Of a stretch of 64,000 bases of DNA, positions 57,182-64,000 are shown piece by piece. The stretch lies in contig JANCYW010000001.1 of NCBI GenBank assembly GCA_026184775.1, forward strand, positions 682,001 to 746,000, read 5' to 3'. Each line of letters starts with the position of its first letter. The first letter of the stretch is position 1. The notes under the pieces were generated by a model that saw only the letters and a program-made list of their open reading frames with translations, was not told the origin of the DNA and did not search any database. Origin of the DNA: Cyanidium caldarium (lineage: Eukaryota; Rhodophyta; Bangiophyceae; Cyanidiales; Cyanidiaceae). Position numbers and translations under genes: made by a program.

Positions 57182-57756
57182 TAAATACTCAGTCGACCGG
57201 GAGTGTGGCTCAGCGATTCCGAGGCCGCCGAACGGCCCCGCGCGCGTATCATCAGTGTGGCTGCGGCAGCGTTGGCGCCAGTGCCCTGTTCGCGCATGGA
57301 TAGTGGCGTCGGCGGCAGCACCGGAGCGCCCTGCGACAGGACATTCCACCGCTGCGCCGCCGGCCACTGGGCAGCATGCCACGGGGCGCGCACACCGCCC
57401 GATCGGACGTCGTCGTCGCGGGCCGCCTCGGGCGCAGCACCCGGTCGTTCTATCTCGTTATCGGTGGGCAGGGCAAACGGATGGGTGGAAAACGCCAGGT
57501 CCCGTTGTCGCACCCGATCCAGCAGCTGCTGCAGACCAAGCTCGTTCCACTCCTGCTCCGCCTCGCCGCTGAGCACCTGTGCCACGTCCTCGTAGCCTTC
57601 GTCCTCCACTGCGAAGAACACACCCGGCGGGAGCGGCACGTCTTCGGTGGGCAAGCGATCCCGTCGCCACCGCTCATCCACCACGTCCACCAGGTGGCCG
57701 GGTTTGTGCAGCGGCGCGCAGTACCCGAAATCGGTCCGGTGCCGCTGCGTCGACAT
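57181..57756 (-). CDS. APC13: Anaphase-promoting complex subunit APC13
   Basis: APC13 (Swm1 in yeast) is a small subunit that stabilises the TPR lobe of the APC/C ubiquitin ligase. Residues about 17-70 match the conserved core of APC13: HLVDVVDERWRRDRLPTEDV corresponds to the ILDLIDDAWREDKLP step, and QEWNELGLQQLLDRV matches the EMKWTDLALQYLHE step. The 191-residue product is longer than the usual 74-100 residues, owing to an Ala/Arg-rich C-terminal extension that is probably disordered. The ATG at 57756 (MSTQRHRTDFG) was chosen; the frame extends to a non-ATG codon upstream. Its stop codon overlaps the start of the thioredoxin-like gene on the same strand. Assignment is by a short motif but a distinctive one. 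Confidence 0.78.
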   Translation of the reverse strand: MSTQRHRTDFGYCAPLHKPGHLVDVVDERWRRDRLPTEDVPLPPGVFFAVEDEGYEDVAQVLSGEAEQEWNELGLQQLLDRVRQRDLAFSTHPFALPTDNEIERPGAAPEAARDDDVRSGGVRAPWHAAQWPAAQRWNVLSQGAPVLPPTPLSMREQGTGANAAAATLMIRARGRSAASESLSHTPGRLSI

Positions 57757-58114
57757 GGAGAGAGAGGAAGCGCAGCACACGGTCAGCCACTGGGAATCAC
57801 GGTATGCAGCACGCCTGTGAGAGTGATGCCAGCGAGTCGCGGGGTGCAAGTGCGGGAGATGCCGACTCCGAGCGGTGTGCGACGGTCGTGGACACGACAC
57901 GCATGCGCGAGAGCGGGTCGTGCCGCCCGCGCAACGGGAACCGTTTCGGCCATCTCTAGATCATGTACATTATGAGACATTTACCCGGGTATGCACGGAC
58001 GGCGCGCCCTGCAGCTGCGTACGCGTCACCTCCTGGCCCTGTCACCGCCGCTCCCAGGAGGCCGCTCAACGTGCTGGAGACCCGCCGGCACTGCTGCAGC
58101 AACTCACCTACACC
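57757..58114. promoter_or_regulatory. Divergent promoter region, APC13 / SecE
   Basis: This 358-bp gap lies between outward-facing genes. It is open in the SecE frame back to 57875 without a better ATG. No other feature was seen. Confidence 0.4.
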
Positions 58115-58843
58115 ATGACTCGACGCTTGCCTGGTTGGCCACTGGAGACTCTGGCGTTCACGCTCAGCCGACTGCCGGATGCCCGTCGTCCGCGCACGGA
58201 GTGCCGAACACCCCATTCCTCCGCCAGTCGGCTGTGCGGCGCGCGTTGCCGTCCAGCTCACGGCGCGTGTGGTTTCTCTTCCCGATGGCTGGGCATTCGA
58301 CGTCACATCATGCCCGCTGCTGCCACTCGCCGCCGACATTCACCCCGGCGGGTGCACCCGCTGGTGTGCATCCGGCTGGACGCAGACGAGGAGGAGGAGG
58401 AGTCGGTGGAGCTGCCCGACCCCGAGGACATCCCCGAAGAGATGCTGCAGTTGGATATTCCGCTAGAGCAGTTGCAAGAGATGCTGGGCGTGAAACCCCG
58501 CGGCAGCGACACCGTGCCCGAGCTGCTCGGGGAGAACGCCGGGGACGGCATGAGCTCCCTCCAAGAAGTGGACCGTGACGCGGACGAGGGGTGGAACGAC
58601 CGACAGAGGGCCGAGATCGAGCATATCCGACGCGTGGCCCACATCCGCAAGCAGCCCATGTCGGCGTATAGGCGAAGGATCGCCGAGACAGTGGAGGAGT
58701 TGCGCATGGTGGAGTGGCCCAACGCGAATACCGTGTTGCGACTCACGGTTGCCACCATCGCGCTGTTAATCGTCATGTCGATCTTTTTGTACTCGGTGGA
58801 CACGTTTTTCTCGTGGGCGATCAACCTCTTCCTGACGGACTAG
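58115..58843 (+). CDS. secE: SecE subunit of the plastid Sec translocase, nuclear-encoded
   Basis: SecE clamps SecY in the thylakoid Sec translocase. The 242-residue protein ends in the conserved SecE block: ETVEELRMVEWPNANTVLRL (amphipathic helix and hinge) and one membrane helix (TVATIALLIVMSIFLYSV), then a short tail FFSWAINLFLTD. Before it are an acidic region (ADEEEEESVELPDPEDIPEE) and an Arg-rich N-terminus that should act as plastid leader. The ATG at 58115 lies in CACC-ATG-A. The N-terminal 80 residues contain another ATG (MPAAATRRR), so leader length is uncertain. Extended N-terminal regions are known in plastid SecE. Confidence 0.88.
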   Translation: MTRRLPGWPLETLAFTLSRLPDARRPRTECRTPHSSASRLCGARCRPAHGACGFSSRWLGIRRHIMPAAATRRRHSPRRVHPLVCIRLDADEEEEESVELPDPEDIPEEMLQLDIPLEQLQEMLGVKPRGSDTVPELLGENAGDGMSSLQEVDRDADEGWNDRQRAEIEHIRRVAHIRKQPMSAYRRRIAETVEELRMVEWPNANTVLRLTVATIALLIVMSIFLYSVDTFFSWAINLFLTD

Positions 58844-59193
58844 GCAACGCGCCTCCGTTGCCTCCGATGAGGAAGCTGCTGCGGCGGCTTGCGCCACAGC
58901 GGCGCCCAGAAGGGGTCCCGCCAAACGGGCGGACGGAGGCGCCGCGGCACAGCGCGGGCAATGAACGTTCCCTCGTCGACGCGTGCAACACGATGCCGCA
59001 TCACCAGAATGTCGACGACGTAAAAGTGCTCGTTTCGCACGAGCGACCGTATTCTCCGCAGTGGCAACCGCGTCGCCGGAATGCCTCTCTCGGGCGCTTT
59101 CCCCACCCGACACCCATTCGCCACGCGTCGCAACGCCACCGCCGGAGTCCCTGCCTCGACACCACTCCCTCCTCCTGACACCCGTTCGCCACG
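58844..59193. other. Convergent 3' intergenic region, secE / zinc-finger gene
   Basis: This 350-bp gap between two stop codons is long for a convergent pair here. No coding frame with family character, RNA gene or repeat was recognised. Confidence 0.4.
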
Positions 59194-59946
59194 TTACAGC
59201 GGGATGTCCAACTCCAACTCATATGCCTCCGTCGACTCCCGCTGACTCGGCTGCCGCTTCTTCCACGGCGGCTTCATCCGGTACACCGGATACTTGGCCA
59301 GGTTGAGCAGTTTCTTCGGCCGACCGGTCTTTTCGTCCAGCTCCGGCGTAGGTGGCTCCCAGTCGTCGCACTCCTGCCCGAACTCGTCGCGCATCTTCGG
59401 CAGCGTCAGCCACGACAGCAGTGGCGCCCGCTCCGCCAGCGGCGGCCGTAGGTTGGCGAACACGTTCCACCGCGCCACCTCCTTCAACACCTCCCGACTG
59501 AACTTGGGCTTCGGCTCCGTGACCTCCGCCGCCACTCGACCGCTGCCGTTGCACGGCACACAGGAAATCAAGCCGGTCTGCACACACAGAGTGCACGGCA
59601 GCGTCACTCGAAAGAACAGCAGCGCCACGTGCTCCTTGCGCCGCCCCACACACTTGGGACATCCCAGCCGCCCGTACCCGTTGCACACCTCACAAGTGCG
59701 GTACTCGGCGTCGTCTCCCGATCGCCCGCTGAATACCCCGCTCAACGCCTTTAGTGTCGGTGACTCATGGATGTCCATGAGGGTGGAGAGGCACTCCGTG
59801 GCCCCCGGGCGCGAACGATGAGGCAGGCGGTGACCGCTGCGAGGCCCGCCCGTGGCCGCGCGTCGTCTCCGCAGGCGCGCCGTGGGAGCCGCGACGCGTT
59901 TCGACGGTGCGTTGGTCGCGCGCAGCGCCAGGAAAGAAGCGTCCAT
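59194..59946 (-). CDS. DnaJ-type zinc-finger protein, BSD2-like, plastid-targeted
   Basis: The 250-residue product has a DnaJ-type cysteine-rich module at about residues 85-140: CEVCNGYGRLGCPKC, CTLC and CVPCNGSGRV, four CxxC pairs with two CxxCxGxG-like repeats. This occurs in BSD2, the plastid chaperone of Rubisco large subunit, and in related thylakoid proteins. No J-domain is present. The N-terminus MDASFLALRATNAPSKR followed by an Arg-rich stretch fits a red algal plastid leader. The C-terminal half (KFSREVLKEVARWNVFANLRP, LAKYPVYRMKPPWKKR) is unlike BSD2 and suggests a distinct subfamily. ATG at 59946, only 60 bp from the divergent GUCD1 start. A Rubisco-assembly role is inferred from the fold only. 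Confidence 0.75.
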   Translation of the reverse strand: MDASFLALRATNAPSKRVAAPTARLRRRRAATGGPRSGHRLPHRSRPGATECLSTLMDIHESPTLKALSGVFSGRSGDDAEYRTCEVCNGYGRLGCPKCVGRRKEHVALLFFRVTLPCTLCVQTGLISCVPCNGSGRVAAEVTEPKPKFSREVLKEVARWNVFANLRPPLAERAPLLSWLTLPKMRDEFGQECDDWEPPTPELDEKTGRPKKLLNLAKYPVYRMKPPWKKRQPSQRESTEAYELELDIPL

Positions 59947-60006
59947 GCAGGTGGCGTTGTCGTGCAATCGTATGGGGTGAGTCGGGCGGTCATAACGGGA
60001 CGGGGC

Positions 60007-60843
60007 ATGCGATGGCCACGGTTACGAGTCTTTCACGGTAGGGAGCACGGACTGGAGAGCGCTTCGCGCCGGGCGACGGGCTCGCGCGACGATGCGTCGT
60101 GGTGTGCGCTGGGCCGAGTGCCGCGCCACGTGCCACAGCGACACTCGTGGGATTGCGGGCTAGCGTGTGTGGCGCTGGTGTTGGAGTGCCGCGGATGGCG
60201 ACCGATACCGCTGTCGATGTTGATGGCGCGGGCGGGCACGCGGTCGGTGTGGAGCATCGATTTGGTGCACGTGTTGCGCACTTTCGGAGTGCGCCCGCTG
60301 CTCTTTTACACGAGTTGTGCGGGTGTGCGCCCGGAGTACGCGCGGCTGGCGTTTTATCAGCGGCACCTGAAGCGCGACACGGGGCGAGTGCGCGAGCGAT
60401 TCGCCCAGGCCGAGGCCGACGGGACGGTGATCGAGCTGCGCGAGCTGTCCAGCGCCGACCTCGTGCGCCTGGTGTGCGAGGGCGTGACGTTGCCGACAAA
60501 GACGGCCGCCTCTCACACGAAAGCGCTGGTTATTGCGCTGGTGGACCAGCGCTACTTGCTGCGGCAGTATGCGGCGCTGGCGCCCAAGCGCTGGTGGCAG
60601 CGCCTGTGGCCCGCGAGCGACCCGCTCGTTGGCGATGCGGCGGTGTCTCCCGCACATGTACTGCCGTCCGAATCGTTCGTTGGCCATTACGTCGTTATCC
60701 TGGGCTACGACGGCCTCCGCGACGAATACCTGCTCAACGACCCCGCCCAGCGCACGCATCCCTGTCGCGTGCCGCGTCTTCTGCTCGACGTAGCCCGCTC
60801 CGCCTACGGCACCGACGGGGACACCATCGTCATTCCCCTCTAA
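60007..60843 (+). CDS. GUCD1: GUCD1-family protein (guanylyl cyclase-like cysteine-protease fold)
   Basis: The 278-residue protein matches the family named guanylyl-cyclase-domain-containing 1, also known from plants (AtGC1). The hallmark is QRHSWDCGLACVALVLE with the family Cys, then RSVWSIDLVHVLRTFGV, FYTSCAGVRPEYA, and near the end FVGHYVVILGYDG and LLNDPAQR. The Cys / His / Asp pattern resembles papain-like peptidases more than nucleotide cyclases, and the cyclase role of the family is debated; the real activity is unknown. Length is close to the usual 240-270 residues. ATG at 60007 was chosen; another ATG at 59818 would lie inside the neighbouring opposite-strand gene. Subcellular location is not evident. 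Confidence 0.88.
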   Translation: MRWPRLRVFHGREHGLESASRRATGSRDDASWCALGRVPRHVPQRHSWDCGLACVALVLECRGWRPIPLSMLMARAGTRSVWSIDLVHVLRTFGVRPLLFYTSCAGVRPEYARLAFYQRHLKRDTGRVRERFAQAEADGTVIELRELSSADLVRLVCEGVTLPTKTAASHTKALVIALVDQRYLLRQYAALAPKRWWQRLWPASDPLVGDAAVSPAHVLPSESFVGHYVVILGYDGLRDEYLLNDPAQRTHPCRVPRLLLDVARSAYGTDGDTIVIPL

Positions 60844-61413
60844 ACACCCACACCTGCACAGCGAGAAAGTGGTGGATCCCGACGTGATGTGCGGCCGCCG
60901 CGACCAGCCTCTCTGGCAGAGGCGCCGCTGAGCGCTGAGAGCACCACCGCCACCACGCCAAGCCACCTCCCCGCATCACCCCATCACGTCCTTGAAGCCC
61001 GTCGCCCTCTGTTCATCGTGTCCCCGTCCGTCGACCCGGCGCCGGCCACGTCGCGTTCCAAGCGGCGCCGGTTCCTTGGGACGGGACGGTTGCTCTTGGC
61101 TGTTGTAGGCTCATCGAGAGAGCCATCCAGGCAGGGCCGCCTTTGGTGGCAATGGTATTCCCAAAGGGCCCCGTGGCAGTTTGCAGCCGTGGTGAAAAGT
61201 GACGTCCACGCGCGCGAGCGCGAGGCAGTGCGCGTCTCACGACATGACCGTGCGTGCACCGCGCGCCCGTCGACCCGCCGAATCCGCGAAATGCGCGGGA
61301 CGCGGCGGGCCTTCACCACAACGCAGCGGAGCGGGGCTTTGGTGCATTCGTATTCGGCGCGGCGGATGAGGAGAGGAGCGGTGAGGCGGGTGTGGAACAA
61401 AATTCCCGAGGAA
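60844..61413. promoter_or_regulatory. 5' region of FANCI gene
   Basis: This 570-bp gap lies between two plus-strand genes. The FANCI frame is open back through at least 61081, with in-frame ATGs at 61291 and 61366, so up to 123 bp of it may be coding. The remainder shows no feature. Confidence 0.4.
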
Positions 61414-64000
61414 ATGGATACAAGTACGGAGGATCCGGGGGATAATTTTGGTATGGAGTTGGGAGAGTTGTCGGAGGCGTTGGGAGCGTTGGAAACGGCG
61501 GACGACAGCTCGGCCGGGATGGCGGAGGGGGCCGGTCGGATGTTGCGGTGTGCGGTGGCCACGCTGTTTGCGGGGACAGAGCAGAGCGCACAGCCGGAGG
61601 CGTTTGTGTCGCAGTTTGGCGTTGCCTGTGTGGCACCAGCGGAGTTGGTTATTTATAGGCTGAGTCGCCAGTTGCCACGAGGCGAGGCTGCCGCGGCGCT
61701 GCAGCGCACCGCCGAGGCGATCACCACGGCGCTGGAACGATTCCTGCAGCCACCGACGGACGCCGCAAATGGCGCGTCGTGGTCGACCAGCGGGTGGCGT
61801 GCTCGCGTTTGTCATTGGGCGGTGGACTTGCTGGGCACGGTGATGCGCGCTTTGCGAGGAGATGCGGCGTCCGTGCGCGCGCTCTTCGATCGCCTCATCG
61901 ACCGGGTGCCGTGGGCGGAGGGCGTTGCGGTGCCGCTTCAAGACGTGTTCACCGCCTGTCACGAGGTGCTGTTGGCGCAGGAGGTTGCCGAACCGACGGT
62001 CGGTTCGGTGGACGCGCGTCTGGCGGCCAAGCTGCTGGCCGACTGCGCGCACTGGCCGGATGCCGTGGAGTTTCCCGGCCTGGTGCGCGCTATCGCCGCT
62101 TCGTTGCGCGCCATCATGGAACAAGCGTCCACATTGGCAACGGGCGCCAACGAGCTCAACGCCTCTCGCCAGGTGTGGAGCGCGGCGTTGCGTCGTCTGT
62201 TTGCGGTGGCACCCGACGATGCCCTGCCGGATATGTGGTGCGTGCTGGAGATGGAGGCGGCGGCGACGCCTGCATTGGCCACCGCGTTGCTCACGTCCAT
62301 GCACCGCGATGAAGCGCAGAGCGCGCTATGCCTCTGCGAGCACTCCGGTACGCAGCGTCGACGTCTGCCAGCGGTCGATCTGGCCATGTGTATGGCTTGC
62401 AGTGCGATGGACGTCGCTCAGGTGGCCGCCGCCGCCACCGAGCACGCGGCCACCTTGTTGTGGGCGCAGTACACCGCGAGCGACGCGCCAGCGTCCGCCT
62501 TGGCGTCGCTGATCGGCGAGGCGGTGCGAATGCCAGGCATGGAGCGCGCGGCGGCATCCGTCGCGGAACTGGGCTTTGCCTGGATGGTGGCCGGCGATGT
62601 CGAGCCGCCGCGACGCCTCCCCTCCACACCGAGCGTCCGAGCGGATGCGCCCAACGTCAACGTGCAGCCGGTGCGCATCCGTCGGCGCGGCCGCAAGCGC
62701 CAACATCGCGACGGCTCCCGTCGCCACGCCCTGCTGCAACATTGCGGCGTGCTGCTATTGGAGCAGCTGCTGGTGCAGCATCGCGATGCCCGCCAGGAGG
62801 TGTTGTGCGCGTGTCTGACGGCCATGGCCGATCCCTCGCTGCCGTTGCCCGCGCGCACGGCGTGCTGTGCGGTGATCGAGCGCGTGGCTCTCTCACGCAC
62901 CCACCGCCTGCTGTTGCAGGAGTTCACCGTCAAGCTGGTGGAGTGGGTTCAGGCGCTGGCGGTGGACATTCCGCTGGCGCTGACCAAGCGGTTGCTGGCG
63001 GCGCTGGCCCCGCTGGCGGTGCTGTGGCCACCGCTCGGCGACGCGCTGATGCTTTATCTGCGCAAGTTGACGGCGTCGCGGGCCGTGCGGGCGCGCCGCC
63101 TCGGTGCGCACGGCCTGGCGTGTCTGTTGTCGGCGCCGTACATCGCGGCGGCCACGGAGGACGAGGTGGTGCGCGCCTACCTGCGGGCGCTGGACACTGC
63201 GCCGGGCCCGGTGCGGGCCGAGGCGTTGCTGGCGCTGGCGGCGGCGTTGCGCTGTCGGTCACTGCGGGCGCCCGTGCTAATGCAGCTCAAGGGCGGCCTG
63301 GCGGATATGTTGGCGCAGCTGACGAGCGCCAACGAGGCGCACTCGCCGCCGCACCATCTCGACTTGAGTCGCTGTTTTGCGGACGGCGGGGTGCAGGTGG
63401 AAGCGGTGGCCGAGCTGGTGCGCTGTGCCGCGGCCATGCCGCTGTCGGCCGATGTGGGCGGGCCGTCGCAAGCGTCGGGCACGGCGGTGGCGCCAGCCGA
63501 TGTCAGCGGCCACTTTCTGTACGGATTGTTGACGACGCTGGTGGACGACCTGGCCGACAGCCGCGCGTCGTTGCGCCTGATAGGGCTGGACCTGCTGTTG
63601 CAGCGGCCGCCGCCGCATGCGGGCCTGCCGCCGCTGGTGGAGCGGGTGCGCATCGCCCGCACGCGCTGTGAACTGGCCGCCAAACTGTACGAGACGGTGC
63701 TGGACACCGGTTGCGGCTCCATGGCCACCGAGCGGCTGCTGCAGCAGTACGGCTGTCTGACGCAGCTGATCGACACGCTGCTGCCGTCGTTGGTGCATTC
63801 GGCGATGCGCAGCGGGCGCGACGCCTTTGCGCACGTCACCGTGGGCCAGATGTGCCGCAACGACCATGGCAATCAGAGGGGAGGGGAGGTGTCGACCGCC
63901 GAGGTGGCCGAGACGCGGGCGCACTGCGCTCGCCGTGAAAACGGCGCGGAGCATCCCTCTGCCGAACATCACCACCACCACCACCACCACCACCGTCCTT
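61414..64000 (+). CDS. FANCI: Fanconi anaemia protein FANCI, 3' end missing
   Basis: FANCI pairs with FANCD2 in the clamp that coordinates DNA interstrand-crosslink repair. The frame is open to the window edge (862 codons), helical throughout with the solenoid pattern of FANCI. The order of segments matches human FANCI as I remember it: SVAELGFAWMVAGD, HCGVLLLEQLLVQHRDARQEVL, FTVKLVEWVQALAVDIPLAL, LTKRLLAALAPLAVLW, GDALMLYLRKLTASRAVRARR and YLRALDTAPGPVRAEALLAL. The lysine that receives ubiquitin in vertebrates (in the context DARKSAVAGF) is replaced here by Arg at codon 63097-63099. A poly-His run encoded by CAC repeats is at 63967-63993. ATG at 61414 was used; ATGs at 61366 and 61291 are in frame upstream. 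No intron is needed. Confidence 0.82.
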   Translation, partial: MDTSTEDPGDNFGMELGELSEALGALETADDSSAGMAEGAGRMLRCAVATLFAGTEQSAQPEAFVSQFGVACVAPAELVIYRLSRQLPRGEAAAALQRTAEAITTALERFLQPPTDAANGASWSTSGWRARVCHWAVDLLGTVMRALRGDAASVRALFDRLIDRVPWAEGVAVPLQDVFTACHEVLLAQEVAEPTVGSVDARLAAKLLADCAHWPDAVEFPGLVRAIAASLRAIMEQASTLATGANELNASRQVWSAALRRLFAVAPDDALPDMWCVLEMEAAATPALATALLTSMHRDEAQSALCLCEHSGTQRRRLPAVDLAMCMACSAMDVAQVAAAATEHAATLLWAQYTASDAPASALASLIGEAVRMPGMERAAASVAELGFAWMVAGDVEPPRRLPSTPSVRADAPNVNVQPVRIRRRGRKRQHRDGSRRHALLQHCGVLLLEQLLVQHRDARQEVLCACLTAMADPSLPLPARTACCAVIERVALSRTHRLLLQEFTVKLVEWVQALAVDIPLALTKRLLAALAPLAVLWPPLGDALMLYLRKLTASRAVRARRLGAHGLACLLSAPYIAAATEDEVVRAYLRALDTAPGPVRAEALLALAAALRCRSLRAPVLMQLKGGLADMLAQLTSANEAHSPPHHLDLSRCFADGGVQVEAVAELVRCAAAMPLSADVGGPSQASGTAVAPADVSGHFLYGLLTTLVDDLADSRASLRLIGLDLLLQRPPPHAGLPPLVERVRIARTRCELAAKLYETVLDTGCGSMATERLLQQYGCLTQLIDTLLPSLVHSAMRSGRDAFAHVTVGQMCRNDHGNQRGGEVSTAEVAETRAHCARRENGAEHPSAEHHHHHHHHHRP

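Noticed and set aside
63967-63993. Poly-His run as a cloning tag
   Set aside because: It lies within the FANCI frame as a CAC triplet run like other in-frame repeats here, with no vector sequence around it.
1-64000. Bacterial origin of the window
   Set aside because: Operon-like spacing and lack of introns could suggest bacteria, but the gene content (Prp3, Prp5, ALG2, APC13, FANCI, DDX11, KMO, ELO) is eukaryotic.

Overview
The window looks like nuclear chromosomal DNA of a unicellular, intron-poor alga of the red lineage, most likely a red alga itself. Evidence: every recognisable gene reads as one uninterrupted frame. Genes sit head-to-head and tail-to-tail with gaps as small as 15-28 bp. 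Codon third positions are strongly G/C, so that long spurious frames shadow nearly every gene. There is a nuclear cbbX gene (activase of red-type Rubisco) with a plastid leader. Several other proteins begin with short leaders carrying an early Phe, as plastid proteins of red algae often do. The species cannot be named from sequence alone. No tRNA, rRNA, CRISPR, transposon or viral element was seen.

Layout. 1-16.7 kb: ABC1-type kinase (runs off the left edge), ELO elongase, kynurenine 3-monooxygenase, DDX3/Ded1 helicase, CbbX, an unknown protein, splicing factor Prp3, methionine aminopeptidase 1, ALG2 mannosyltransferase. 17-31.8 kb: a thioredoxin-fold/DUF2103 fusion, an IBTK-like ankyrin/RCC1 protein, two unknowns, a DDT/WHIM chromatin protein, a plastid-leader coiled-coil protein, a Ran-binding plus C3HC/Rsm1 zinc-finger fusion, threonine deaminase and phosphoglycolate phosphatase. 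32-46 kb: DDX11/Chl1 helicase, a small membrane protein, a POT1-like telomere protein, a P5B-type ATPase and Prp5/DDX46. 46.5-64 kb: a 1,897-residue leucine-rich repeat protein with a myristoylation-type N-terminus, a plastid-leader membrane protein, an unknown helical protein, a membrane-anchored diflavin reductase, a thioredoxin-like protein overlapping APC13 by one base, plastid SecE, a BSD2-like zinc-finger protein, GUCD1, and FANCI (runs off the right edge).

Themes. Plastid carbon metabolism and biogenesis: CbbX, phosphoglycolate phosphatase, the BSD2-like protein, SecE and probably threonine deaminase. Genome maintenance: FANCI, DDX11, POT1-like. Splicing: Prp3 and Prp5, although no intron is evident here. 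Nuclear pore and cell cycle: the RanBD/C3HC fusion and APC13. The most interesting items are the two domain fusions (RanBD with C3HC/Rsm1, and thioredoxin fold with DUF2103), a FANCI in which the conserved ubiquitin-acceptor lysine is an arginine, a POT1-like protein, and the stop/start overlap of APC13 with a thioredoxin-like gene. Start codons were placed at ATG; many frames are open upstream of the chosen ATG through non-ATG codons, so N-termini are the least certain part of this annotation.
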